From Poecilobothrus nobilitatus (taxonomy: Eukaryota; Arthropoda; Insecta; Diptera; Dolichopodidae), in contig OX352773.1 of NCBI GenBank assembly GCA_947095535.1, positions 3,968,001 to 4,032,000 on the forward strand: a DNA stretch of 64,000 nt, read 5' to 3'. Shown one piece after another: positions 24,061 through 34,723 of the stretch (positions are counted from its first letter, which is position 1; the number at the start of each line of letters is the position of its first letter). The translations under genes were made by a program, and so were the position numbers. The notes beneath the pieces are model-generated. The model had not been told where the DNA came from, searched no databases, and saw only the letters and a program-made list of their open reading frames with translations.

Positions 24061-27000
24061 TAAAACAAAATTTTAACTCAGGTAATTTACTTTGAATCCA
24101 AATTAAATATGTACTAACTCTTGTATTTACTGATGGAAATGTTGTGGCACATGAAAATCCAAAACTAACAATACCAACAACATAAAATTTTCCATCAGAT
24201 TGATAATAAAGACCACCACCAGAATCAAATTGACAAGCATCTTTTCCTTGCGTAAAAGTACAAAATTGTCCAAAATTGATATTTCTTATTTCTACTTGAC
24301 ATTGCATTAAAGAGATAACATCTAAATCCACTTTTAATAGAACATTTGATTGTAAACCACCAAAACTAGTTGTACCCCAACCAACTGAAATAACTTTTGA
24401 ACCAACTAAATCATTTGCAACAAATTTATATGGCAGACAAGCTGGTCCAACACCAACATTAAAAACAATATCTTCAACAGTTTGAATTATTGCAATATCA
24501 TTAGTAACTTGTTGTGGATCATAATCTTCATGAGATATTATTAACTCAATATCATAAAGTTTTGTTATAGGACTACCTAAAAAAAGGATAAAAATATAAA
24601 TTTAATAAAAATTTAAATTATGTATTTCATAAGAAAACAAATGTAAAAAATTACTTACTAACTGTTATATCATTATCACCAACAAGAGCATTTAACTCTT
24701 CTGGATCATTTGTTTCATTACTAGAAAAACAATGAGCTGCTGACAATAAATACCGGCGATGAACTAGAATTTAAAAAAAAAAAATTTAGATCCATGCAAC
24801 TTAATTTTTCTATAGAATTTCAGAATTTACTTATGGTTGCACCACAAAATATTCGTTGATAAGCCAAATGAAAAATTCCAACCATTGATGGAAATTCATT
24901 GTTTAGTACCGATTGACCACCAACAATTCTTGGACTAAGAATATCATTATCATAATTAGTTGCAAAATTAGGTGTTTCTATAGTTGGATTACTCCATCCA
25001 CAAGTACATGGTGCCGGTTCAATTGCAGCTAAACAAGAAAACCACCCACCCATATTTGAACTCAAAGAATTATAGGAAATGACTGCTACATTGTTTAAAC
25101 TTATCCTTTTAAAGGTACCTTTACCACAAAAATATTCTGAACCTGGTATTAAAGTAGAACCTTGAGCATTAAAATAAAAATTTTCTGTTGAACAACTTTC
25201 GTCAGCATTCTGCAAATAAACATTAAAAATTATTGAATTTCAAATGATTTAAAAATACTGAATTTAAAGCAGAATATATTAAAACTAATTTTGCTTTTAT
25301 TTTTTTTTTTTTAGAGCATTTCTCTGCCACATAAATGTGAACAGGAAATTACACAGCATTTCCTTTTCAGGCGTGGCTGTAAATGTCATAAAGGGGAATA
25401 ACTCTTACGACGTGTGTTTTGCTTTTATTGTTTCTTGAGTATTTTGATACTTTGTATATTTAAAAGCAACCGAATAAATTTTATTTTAATATTTATATTT
25501 TTCTAAACTAAACCTTATTTTATCCTTTTAACAATATTAAAGTAACTTAGCTGATATGGTACTGATGGCCCTGAAGTTGACCTTGATTCTGTAGTTAATA
25601 ATAATAATAATATTAATAATGATCAATTATAACTATCGTCACTAATAGCAAAATAGTAATTATAATAAACATTACTTTTTTTTCATTCATTTTTCTCTTA
25701 TCGTTTCCAATTTTACTCCCTAACCGATATATGCGTCAGTAGTTAAAGATTTCATTCTGTTATATTGTCTAAAGGGCAAGATGGCTTTAATCAGAAACAA
25801 TCTGAAACTCCCAAGGCGGTATTCTTGATGTCTTTGGAAGATTCCCACCTAACTTAAGGAAAACAAAAAATATGAAACTGATGAATAATAATGTATTTTT
25901 ACAATTTTTATATTTTTAGTATTGGAAAAATTTAGGTACTTAAAACCAATAATAATGCTTGTATTAATCAGATAAAAACTTAACCAAACCTGACCTGATA
26001 ACAACTTAACCTAATTAAAAATAATATGTATATTATATACCCTAAACAAGTATTTTTCTACTACCAATAGTATCTTTTCACTAATTCATCTATGTCCACT
26101 ATGGATATGTTGTATTTCAAATTTTCTCTATTCATATTGTCCGGATAATATTCTATAACTTTATATGTAGCCCTTCTATTATACTGGTATGGCAGAAGAA
26201 TTTTGTTTAAATATTAATTATGTACATTGAATTTTTTGTGCTTAAATTCTTCATAATAAAATAAAAATTTAAACTTAGCTCGCAACATAAATAGATCTAT
26301 TAATGTACCAATTTTTCATTATCAGTTAAATTTAAAACAAAAATTTTATAAAAACTCTATAATTGTCTTTAATTGAAAACTAGACCTATATTATTTTCAT
26401 TTTTTATTTAAACAACTGTCAATTTATAAAGTCTGTAATTAAAAAATAAAAAAAAAACTATATTTAGTAATCTATTATGATAACCGAACGTAATGATGCT
26501 CTTGACATTCCATTCTATTTTCAAATTAACAAAATCAAATAAATTTTCTATTTAGACAACTGATAATACAAATGAAAAACAAAATATAGAAAATAACCAT
26601 TCTAATTATCTAATTAACTAACCTAAGATTATATTATTACAAAATATTAAACAATATATAAATAATAAGAAACTGGTGTTAGATAAATTTAAGTACCGGT
26701 CATAGTCAACACATAAAAATATTATTTAGTTAAGCAAAAATTCAAATTCAATTTGTAGCAACATCTTAAAATTTATGAATCGTATATCACTCACCTTATC
26801 AAAATCAATACGACAATTAAAATTAATTTGATAATCAATTGGTGCAATAATTATAAAACGACATGATGAACCTGACGGATATTTATTTGGATAATTTGGT
26901 GAATTAATATACATTTTTGGTGTTGATGTATTCAATTCCAATTGATAATCACAATATTCAAATAAACCAACAACTTGAAATATCCATATTAAATGGCAAA

Positions 27001-27124
27001 AAAATCCTATTTAAAAAATAAAAAAACAATTCATTAATTTAATACTGATTTAAAAATGAATTTTTTATTATACTCTTATTATATTGTATGCCATATACTA
27101 ACCCAATAAATATTTTAATTCCAT
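24056..27124 (-). CDS. Secreted CUB-domain trypsin-like serine protease, five exons
   Basis: Exons 27124-27103, 27006-26795, 25209-24831, 24763-24659 and 24576-24056 join in frame with GT..AG introns to give 412 residues. Residues 1-25 or so (MELKYLLGFFCHLIWIFQVVG) are a signal peptide. A CUB domain follows (YCDYQ, SPNYPNKYP, C..RIDFDK, GSEYFCGKG), then a linker and the activation site PR172|IVGG. The trypsin domain has the full triad: H215 (LLSAAHCF), D266 (NDIAII) and S358 (QFDSGGG). D352, six before the serine, is the S1-pocket aspartate of trypsin-like specificity (cleavage after Lys/Arg). Oddities: the usual GDSGGP is FDSGGG, and the pocket glycine near PGVYTRV is Ser (PSVNTRV), which may change substrate preference. 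The layout matches insect CUB-serine proteases of the kind labelled venom or gut serine protease. I infer an extracellular zymogen; its substrate is unknown. Confidence 0.9.
25314..25420 (-). repeat. SINE body fragment in the large protease intron
   Basis: Reverse-complemented, this matches the 3' body of the SINE at 38,037-38,221: TTACGACATTTACAGCCACGCC versus a near-copy, and CATTTATGTGGCAGAGAAATGC is shared apart from small changes. The tRNA-like head is missing, so the copy is 5'-truncated. It lies wholly within the 1,585-bp intron. Confidence 0.7.
25552..25866 (+). repeat. Partial copy of the long SINE body found at 46.6-47.1 kb
   Basis: Shared landmarks in the same order are: ACTGATGGCCCTGA..TCTGTAGT followed by AATAATAATAATATTAATAA; TTACTCCCTAACC..ATAT; TAAAGATTTCATTCTGTTATATTG; CTAAAGGGCAAG; and TTGATGTCTTTGGAAGATTC then CCACCTAACTTAAGGAAAA. 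It lacks a tRNA-like head and sits in the protease intron. Confidence 0.65.
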
Positions 27125-28249
27125 TTATTCAGCTAAAAATACTATGTTTTTTTTATATTATAAATTTCAGGTGTAATGACTTATAATCATATCAAAGAAT
27201 TAAAAATAACAAAAACGATCCGATCTTCTAACACTTTTCAAAGGTATAAAAAACAAAAAAAAAAAAAAAAAACAACCATATATTCAACAAGTACTACTCC
27301 AAAACAAAAAAACATAAAAAGAAAAAAATTTAAAAAAGAAAATTCTTCTTCTTCTCTATCTCAATATTTAACGCGTATACTTTCCGTTTCATACTTTCCA
27401 ATTGCTCGGAATAGACTAAAAGTCTTCTGATGTCTACAAGTGATTAGTATTATAAAAATTCTTAAAAATGTTAATAACTTTATGGCGAGCGATACCAGTT
27501 AACAAAATATGTAATGTTTATTTTGTTTTATTTTTTTTTTTTTTTTATAATATTTAAATTTTAATTTCTCTCTTGATGAGAATTTACCTTTTTTATAGTA
27601 CACAGTTTAGATAATAAAAAAATATTCGGTTTTTAAAAGACAATACAAAAAAAAAAAGCATTATTATATAGTAAACACGTTTTGAATTTTTTATAATTAA
27701 ATTAATTTGAATAGATATAATTTTTATTTTTTTTACCTATTTTGGATATATATAGCTATTTATATTTTACTTCTATCTAATTTAATTGTCTTATTATTAT
27801 TATTATTATTATGTCATAACCGTTGATCTTGAAATATTTAATCGGTTAGAAGGTAATTTTTCAATGTTACATACAATATTCACTAGTTTACTTATATATA
27901 CACTATGAGTAACCGTTATTTGTCACTTACTTTGACAACCATTATAGTTCTGTTCATTTTTCTTGACAGTGAAATATTTTAAGATATAAATAGCGTTTAT
28001 TTGATTTTCTTGAACTTTGAAGGATTTTTAAAATATTGTTGAACTTAAATTGTATGGTAAAGTTGAATATTTCAACTTTAACTATTAAAATTTGAAAGTA
28101 CCTGAACAAATATTTTTAAAATATTAATGATCAAGTAAAAGATAAATTTGAAATAAAAACAAAACGGTATAAGATATCAATACATTTTTTTTCTTTTTAT
28201 TTTGGAAATTGTTCATGACATTTGTTATTTAAAAATGATTTCATGTTAA
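27125..28249. other. Gene-free stretch upstream of the protease gene
   Basis: The promoter of the minus-strand protease should lie in the first few hundred bases, but I see no decisive TATA or initiator because the whole stretch is AT-rich. An ATT trinucleotide run occurs at 27791-27812. Confidence 0.5.
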
Positions 28250-28254
28250 TGACC

Positions 28255-28830
28255 GCCTCTGGAGTCTTTTAAAAATTCGATTCTGGAACGCCCATTTTTG
28301 GTTACTTTTTCAAATAAATCTACACTTATTTCAACAAACAACACGAATAATGTTAGTTTTAAGGTCATTAAGTGTTTATGGTTTATTGGAGTAAACCAAT
28401 GTTGCAATATAACCCCAAAGAAAAAAGTCCAATTGAGTTATATCGCATAATTTTGATGGCCAGCTTACAACGGTATTTACACGGAGAGTATACGGTCATT
28501 GAACTTTACTCTCAATAAATTGATTGTGTCACGCAATTTCTACGCAATAAATGGTCAGTTGAACTTGGATCAACTCAGTTTTTTGCGCTCTTTTATACAC
28601 AAATTTTAATAAAGAATATTCCATGTGGTGCCATAAAAAAGTCCGTTTTGCACGGGTTTAATTCTTAACACTACAAACACTACTATTTGTCGAGAATTAT
28701 GGTCCATTATGTTGACCATAAATTTCACGAAAGTGGCGTGAAGCGTAGCTTGAAAATGCATTATTATTCCAAGTTAATTTGCCAAACGATACTGAATACA
28801 AACATTAATTTTGGATGAAATCTGACGAAA
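28255..28830 (-). pseudogene. Decayed mariner transposase remnant
   Basis: On the minus strand, short blocks align with the transposase at 22-23 kb: LRDTINLLRVKFNDR (family ARETIDLLKEKFADR), SWPSKLCDITQLDFFLWGY (family PPRSCDLTPLDFFLWGF) and VYSNKP.TLNDLKTNII (family VYSNNPTTIQELKNNII). Several stops and frame breaks interrupt them. No terminal repeats are recognisable. This is an old relative of the better-preserved element, from the same broad DD41D-like group. Confidence 0.75.
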
Positions 28831-29819
28831 AATTAAAATCATAATTCATAGCGGTTTAAAAAATATATATGTAGTACATATAACATACCTACATAAGTGA
28901 TTTGACCATCCATATAAACTGACAAATTTAAAATATACTCATTGGTGTCATGGAAACTCAAGTCTCTCTTTTTAATTTTTATTACAAATAAAAAAATTTA
29001 AGAAAATTTGCTAATTCTGTTATCTGTATAGGATTTAGTTTGAATTGAAAAAACTGTAAAAAAAAAAAAAAAGCGGGATTAATTAGAAATAATATTTCAG
29101 TCTTTAATATGGCAAAGGTTTAAAAATGCGGAACCGCTTAAAAAAAAATTTGGTTGGTTCATTATTACCTGGTTTTTTTTCTGTTATTCTCTTGTATGGT
29201 TTTTTATTTTTTTTCTTAAATTTTTTTTTTTTAATAGAAAAAGAAAAAATAGACATATAAGTTTATTTTACTTATACCTATTTTCATTTATTTTTAACAG
29301 CTTTTTTTAGTACAATAATTTTATAATATTTTAATTTAGTGTATTGCTATAAAATTATATCTCTCAACTAAGTATTTATTACTTAAAAATTTTCTCTAAT
29401 GAGATTTCTATTGAATTTAGAACTTATTTGCAATACTTTCTTTCGGTTTCTTGAAATATTCAGAGAAAATAAAATAAAAACCGGAAACAATAAAATCATA
29501 AGAAGTTAAAATTTAAAAATTATATAAAAGAAGTTAAAAAAAATTTAATTTTGTTAACCTCCCACTAGACAGACATCATTCTGTTATAAATAATAGATAG
29601 TTAATTTATGGCTGTGATTTATTATAAATTTAACTTTAAAAAATTTTAATAGAATCTAAAAAAAAAAAAACCCACATTTTTACATTACTTTGTATATATA
29701 TTACATTTAATTACAAAACAGCAGTTCCAATAAGTATCTAATGAGTTAATATTAAAGTATAAAGGTAATTTAAAATATTTTTACAATAAAAAAACAAATG
29801 ATTCAGACTAATTTATAAT

Positions 29820-29847
29820 ATATGTACCTACATATGTAGGTACATAT
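29820..29847. repeat. Perfect 28-bp palindrome
   Basis: The half-site is ATATGTACCTACAT and the second half is its exact reverse complement with no spacer. It could form a cruciform or bind a symmetric dimer; no adjacent gene suggests a role. Confidence 0.9.
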
Positions 29848-30867
29848 GTATACTTGAAAAATAAAAATTTTTCCTTTGATCTTGCGTGACTTTCAATAAT
29901 GTGATTTCTAATCCACAATCTTATTTATTTTTCACTTTCACTCGCGCAAAAATTGCATGATATTATCATTTAAAAACAATAGCAAATTTCTTTTAATACT
30001 AGATGTTTTTTTTACCAGGTTTAATAAAAAAATTTTTTTTTATAGAATAGAACTAAATACAAATTCTATATAATTAGGAAAATCCATCATATATTTTTAT
30101 TGGTTTTTTTTTTTTTTGTTTTTAATTAAATGATTTAAAATAACGTTAACATTTTTTTGTAAGCCTTTGAACTTTCAGCTTAACTGTAATCAGAAATAAA
30201 ATGAAAACTGCATTAGAAAAGTTTATAATCATAGTTTTTTATTTAGAAAATTTTATATTACTTTTTCTAAATTTTTAGGTCGATATTATCAAAAACAAAT
30301 ATGTATGTATAAAAAAATGAGAACCTTATAAGAGTGCTTTATTGATGAACGGATGTAAACTCCGAATTATGTCTTTAGACAACGACAAATTCAATTTTTC
30401 TGGTGTTTAATTTTTAGCATAAACTTACTTTCTTAGTTAAGATCATCAGTCTTGCTTATAAAAAAAGCGAAAAGTTGACAGATTCAACATAACTAAAAAA
30501 AAATATTCTTGAGTTTATTCCAAAATAATGTTATAATTTTTTAATATAACTAACTACAAGCTAAACAAATGTGTATAAGTAGAAATTTTGGGAAACAAGT
30601 GATAAAATGCACAAAATTATGTTAACCCTCATATTATATTTAATAAATTTATTAATGAAGGTATTCTTCTAAGAATAGATAAATGAAAAAAATAAAAAAA
30701 TTCTGAAACTTAATAGGACATATATATCAGATTCTATATTAGAATTAGCACGGGCCAACAGAAAAGTACAAGACAATCTAAAAACACAAACGGAAGTTAT
30801 AGAACCTATAGTGATTACTGCTAGGAGAAGAGACGGTTCTATATATGTATATACATTACTTAAATGT

Positions 30868-30962
30868 GTAGGTTAGGTTAGGTTAAGGTGGCTACCAAAA
30901 AGGCACACTTAGACCGTATTTGGTCCATTGTGATACCACATAGAAGCTTTATGCTTAAATGT
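30868..30962 (+). repeat. Dispersed GGTTA-headed repeat fragment
   Basis: Three AGGTT units are followed by AAGGTGGCTACCAAAAAGGC, ACTTAGACCGTATTTGGTCC and ATTGTGATACCACATAGAAG. This combination recurs in many fly genomes in my recollection and is not telomeric. Element class is uncertain. Confidence 0.4.
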
Positions 30963-31432
30963 GTAATGTAATATATACATTGCTAGGAATTCCAAAGGAA
31001 AATGTCTTTGAGAAAGGATTACTGTAAAGATCTCTAAGGTGAAGGCACTTCATCAGGAGACCATCGTCCTAATCTTTAAGACATATGACTGGCTCGATAA
31101 GGCGCTATGATAAACAAGGAAATCATAAAATTAATTACAGTGAAAATCGAGTCGTTAGTGCCTACCAAACAATAACAACAATATTCGATACTAATAATAA
31201 TTTTTATTACTTTCGTTTAATTATTTGTTTTCGTATTTTTTTGTTTTTTTTATTTTAGTGTCAAAATCAATTTTACAAAATTTGACACATACTGCTTATA
31301 TAAAAAAAAACAATTAGTAATGAACAAAACTATATTTAATTAAAAAAAAAAAAAAGGTCAAAAAATTTACAAAAAATATAAATTAAACCACAAAAAAATT
31401 TTAATTGAATATGTATTTATTTGTTATATGAA

Positions 31433-32215
31433 TTATTCTTCATAACGTTTATGCCAATCAGTATCTTTATTATAAATAAAAACAGATGTTTCTAAATATT
31501 CTTCATTTTTATTTTCTATATCTCCTGGTAAATTTTTTATTAATTCTTGCCAACTTATACAAAATCCTAAACTTTCTAATAATTCTCGAAAACCTGTACT
31601 AGAACATTCACAAATAACTTGTTTATATCCACCTAATTTAGCTAATATTAAAGATTCCCGTACTAAACGTTCATCTAATCTTAAATTATTTGAAAAAGAT
31701 TTTTCAATAGCCACTGCACCAAGTTCACATGTTTTTTTATCGTTAAATTTTCCATTCTTTGTTATTTCATATTTTGCTTTAAAAAAATCATAAAGAGGAC
31801 ATAATTTTAAGGATTCAGTTTGTTTACTATATTTTTCAAATAATTTTTCTTCTCTTTCTTGATCAAAAAAATGATTAATACAAACACCACATATCGATTG
31901 ATCTAAATTTAATTTTGCTATTAATGTCATATTAAATTGCATTTCATCTAGCCATAAATGTTTTAATATATTTGAATTTTCTTTATTTGGTTCAATTTTA
32001 TAAGCTATATGTAATGGATCACTTTTTAAAAATTTTTCACTTATAAAATGAGCACCATTTTCTCTTTCACTATCATTATCTGCTACATAAACTTTAATAT
32101 CACTAGTTCTTGGATATTTTAAACGTTCATATCTTGTTATATCGAAAAATCGTTTTTGTAAAAGAAAATATTTTATTTTATTTTTAATTTGATGTACTTG
32201 AAATTTTAAGAGCAT
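31433..32215 (-). CDS. GNAT acetyltransferase, arylalkylamine N-acetyltransferase-like (paralogue A)
   Basis: A single-exon frame of 260 codons starts at the ATG at 32215. Insect arylalkylamine N-acetyltransferases, which transfer acetyl from acetyl-CoA to dopamine, serotonin and similar amines, are about 220-280 residues, so the length fits. Family landmarks in order: FLKSDPLH near residue 62, LIAKL near 98, SICGVCIN near 107, the block YDFFKAKYEITKN near 142 and CELGAVAIE near 163, then the CoA-binding region. There the expected Q/R-x-x-G-x-G/A loop is degraded to NLRLDERLV (177-185), lacking the glycines, while ESLILAKLGGYKQVICECSS and LGF..SWQE remain. The loss of the pyrophosphate-loop glycines questions catalysis. 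It shares many positions with the divergent neighbour at 33.3 kb and the two are clearly duplicates. A 5' basic, hydrophobic stretch of about 25 residues precedes the domain. Confidence 0.8.
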   Translation of the reverse strand: MLLKFQVHQIKNKIKYFLLQKRFFDITRYERLKYPRTSDIKVYVADNDSERENGAHFISEKFLKSDPLHIAYKIEPNKENSNILKHLWLDEMQFNMTLIAKLNLDQSICGVCINHFFDQEREEKLFEKYSKQTESLKLCPLYDFFKAKYEITKNGKFNDKKTCELGAVAIEKSFSNNLRLDERLVRESLILAKLGGYKQVICECSSTGFRELLESLGFCISWQELIKNLPGDIENKNEEYLETSVFIYNKDTDWHKRYEE

Positions 32216-33336
32216 ATTTTTTTATTTTTTTTTATTGTTTTTTTTTTATGTTGGAAGTCCGAAAATATTTGATATGTAATAAATTTTTAACAAAAACTTT
32301 ATTTTGTTTTTTTTTTTTTTATATTTAATTAAATTTTACGATACATATACCTAAATAAGTAATTTTAAATGATATGTAAATTTGAATTTTTAAAAGGAAA
32401 TATTTAGAAAAAAAATTACGTTTTAGGTTGTTTTAAAAGGTACGTTCAAACCAAAGTTAAATTGAATAAAGCAACTGTTGTCAAAATATATTTTGATAGA
32501 AAAAAGGGGTATGCTGTTACGGTACAATGCTACATAAGTCAAAAAAAGATAAATGCAAACAAAGTTCCTAACACTAGAAATATTTTAAAATTTTTAGTAC
32601 TAAAGTAAAATTAATTAAGTAAAAACAATGGAATGAATACAAAGAATGTTTTTTTTTTAATTTATTTTTTAAAATATTTTAATTTTAAAATAATTAAAAT
32701 TGGCTAATTTAAGCAAACTCAAAGCCAATTTAATAATAATTAGTCAAACCGAAAGTTTGACATTTGCTTAGCATAGCTCTACAAACTTCAAATCATTTAG
32801 CTAATAATAATTTAATTTTGGCTTGAACTCACTTTTATATTTTACAAAATTTTTTTATTAGCAAATGACAATTAGTGAGTTTATTTTCTTTTGTAATGTC
32901 ATATTTTACTTATTTTAAAATTTTCAATTTCAAATAATCAACTTCCAATAATAAACAGACAATGGCAACACTGTTCTAAAAACTTTCAATTATTTTTTTT
33001 TATACCGTACTGAAAAACGGTAATTACTTTAAAGAACCTTAAGAAATCATTACATTTTTTAATTATATAAAATCTGTATAATATTTTTATAAACTAAAAT
33101 ATCCTGAAATGATTTCAAATATTCTTAGCCCTAAGCTCAGGACTGGTATAAGAATTGATTTTGGAATATTTATAAAAAATCTTTTTATTTTTAATTATAT
33201 ATTATAACCCCATGTCTCGTTTTACTAAATTTTTCGATTTTATGAAATTCTTTCGATTATTAATACAATTAACTCAAAATAGTCAAACATTTTATGTCAA
33301 AATAAATTTATTTTTTTGTTTAATTTTTGTTTAGAA
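32216..33336. promoter_or_regulatory. Shared intergenic region between divergent GNAT genes
   Basis: The two paralogues are transcribed away from each other from either side of this 1.1-kb gap, so their promoters must lie here. No TATA or initiator can be singled out in the AT-rich sequence. Just before the second start codon, TTTTTGTTTAG|AAATG is a good splice acceptor, so that gene may have a non-coding first exon in this gap. Confidence 0.4.
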
Positions 33337-34155
33337 ATGTTTTCAAAATTAAATGTTTTAAAAAATACAAATTGTTTTAAAAAAATTAAAAATATCGAAA
33401 GAAATCATTTGCAATATTCAAAACATAATAACCAAAAAAAAAAAATAAATCCTAGCGATATACGATATAAATATTTACAAAAAGATGAAATTGATAAAGT
33501 TGTTAAATTAACATCTGATGTATTCTTAAAGGATGAACCAATGACAAAAGCATTTGGAGTAACACCAACAGAATTCAATAGAAAATTACTTGATCAAATT
33601 TGGTTAAATGGTATAAAACGAAATCAATCAATTATAGCTAAACATAAATGTAATAATAATATATTAGGTGTTGCAATTAATTATGATATTTATCAAAAAA
33701 TCGATTACGAAGAACTAATTAATTTATCAAAAACAATTGATAAAAATTCTGATAATCGACCAATATATGATCTATTAAAAGGATGGGCTGAAATAACAAA
33801 AAATGCAAAATGTTATAAAATTACAACAGAAGTTTTTGAAGTTGGTACGATTGTCGTTGATGGTGATTATCGTGGTTTTCGTATTGCTCAAAACTTATTA
33901 CTTGAATCAATTGCATTAGCCAAAATATATAAATATCATGTAGTTACTGTTGATTGTACAAATCCAATAACTGAGAAAATATGTGAAAAATTCAATTTTA
34001 ATTTAGTATGGAAAAAGAATTTAATTGATTTCAAAGGTATTCGAAAAGATTTAATAAAACCAAATGATTATGTTTCTGTATATAATAAACCATTAATTCA
34101 TATTACAAATAAAAATTTTAAAAATTCACCATTAGATAAAGAATGTCAAGTTTAA
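33337..34155 (+). CDS. GNAT acetyltransferase, arylalkylamine N-acetyltransferase-like (paralogue B)
   Basis: The frame from the ATG at 33337 encodes 272 residues; an upstream in-frame TTG is not needed. Landmarks: FLKDEPMTKAFG near residue 63, SIIAKH near 98, ILGVAINYD near 109, YDLLKGWAEITKNAK near 144 and FEVGTIVV near 167. The acetyl-CoA loop is VDGDYRGFRIAQNLLLESI near 174-192. It keeps R-G-x-x-I/A and is closer to the family pattern than paralogue A. AKIYKYHVVTVDCTNP and FNFNLVWKK complete the fold. Expected activity is N-acetylation of an arylalkylamine or fatty-acyl transfer, as in the wider insect family, in the cytosol. A 35-residue basic N-terminal extension (KIKNIERNHLQYSKHNNQKKK) is unusual and could be a targeting peptide. 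The substrate cannot be read from sequence. Confidence 0.85.
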   Translation: MFSKLNVLKNTNCFKKIKNIERNHLQYSKHNNQKKKINPSDIRYKYLQKDEIDKVVKLTSDVFLKDEPMTKAFGVTPTEFNRKLLDQIWLNGIKRNQSIIAKHKCNNNILGVAINYDIYQKIDYEELINLSKTIDKNSDNRPIYDLLKGWAEITKNAKCYKITTEVFEVGTIVVDGDYRGFRIAQNLLLESIALAKIYKYHVVTVDCTNPITEKICEKFNFNLVWKKNLIDFKGIRKDLIKPNDYVSVYNKPLIHITNKNFKNSPLDKECQV

Positions 34156-34608
34156 AATAAGTTGGTAAAAATTTCATAACAAAAAATTAAAATAAAAAAA
34201 TAAGCTTGTTTTTAAATTTGAATTTTTATTATAATATCGAAAAAATGGTCATAACTACCTATTTAAACATTTTTGTTTTTCCTTGCCACTCCTATGAAGG
34301 AGTATAAGGCATCCACTACGTCATTTATTATTCATATTTGACTAAGCTTCAGTTTCGTGAATCATTAATTTCCCTAAACCGTTGATTACTCGGCTGTAGC
34401 TATTGTACAAGACTAAGACGTTTCTTTTATTTCTACGTCATCTATTATCTTCTACAAGAATTATGGCTTATTATTATTTTATTATATATAGCTATTACAA
34501 TATTATATTTTATTATAATTTATATGATATACTTATTTTTAATTTAATTATGTTCTACTAATTGTATATTATAAGAAAAATCTATATTATTTTTTATTAA
34601 TCTATATG
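34156..34608. other. Gene-free stretch
   Basis: 3' flank of paralogue B; AT-rich with a less AT-rich patch at 34280-34460. No feature recognised. Confidence 0.5.
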
Positions 34609-34676
34609 ATCCAGCCGGGGTTTGAACCCGAAACCTTTCGTATGAAGTCTGAACAATTACACCATTGGCTGGATTC
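34609..34676 (-). repeat. tRNA-like sequence, probably a SINE head or tRNA pseudogene
   Basis: On the minus strand an 8-bp outer stem ATCCAGCC/GGCTGGAT closes a tRNA-sized sequence with A box AATGGTGTAATTGTTCAG and a perfect B box GGTTCAAACCC. The anticodon arm pairs poorly, so it is probably not a functional tRNA. Unlike the other copies it has an almost complete tRNA outline, so it may be young. No body sequence was recognised next to it. Confidence 0.6.
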
Positions 34677-34712
34677 TATTTAAACATAAATCGCATATTT
34701 TCTTTTTTTTTT

Positions 34713-34723
34713 CCCCCCCCCCC
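34713..34723 (+). repeat. Poly-C run (11 C)
   Basis: Eleven consecutive cytosines following a poly-T run, close to the tRNA-like sequence. Confidence 0.9.

Larger units (their letters stand above)
28831..31420. other. Gene-free stretch with palindrome and short GGTTA repeats
   Basis: AT-rich. A 28-bp palindrome lies at 29820-29847. At 30870-30960 a segment beginning AGGTTAGGTTAGGTTAAGG and followed by TGGTCCATTGTGATACCACA resembles a dispersed repeat common in flies, as I remember it. No gene is supported. Confidence 0.5.

Noticed and set aside
30868..30890. GGTTAGGTTAGGTTA as an arthropod telomere (TTAGG) array
   Set aside because: Only three units, followed by a sequence typical of dispersed repeats, and in the middle of the window.
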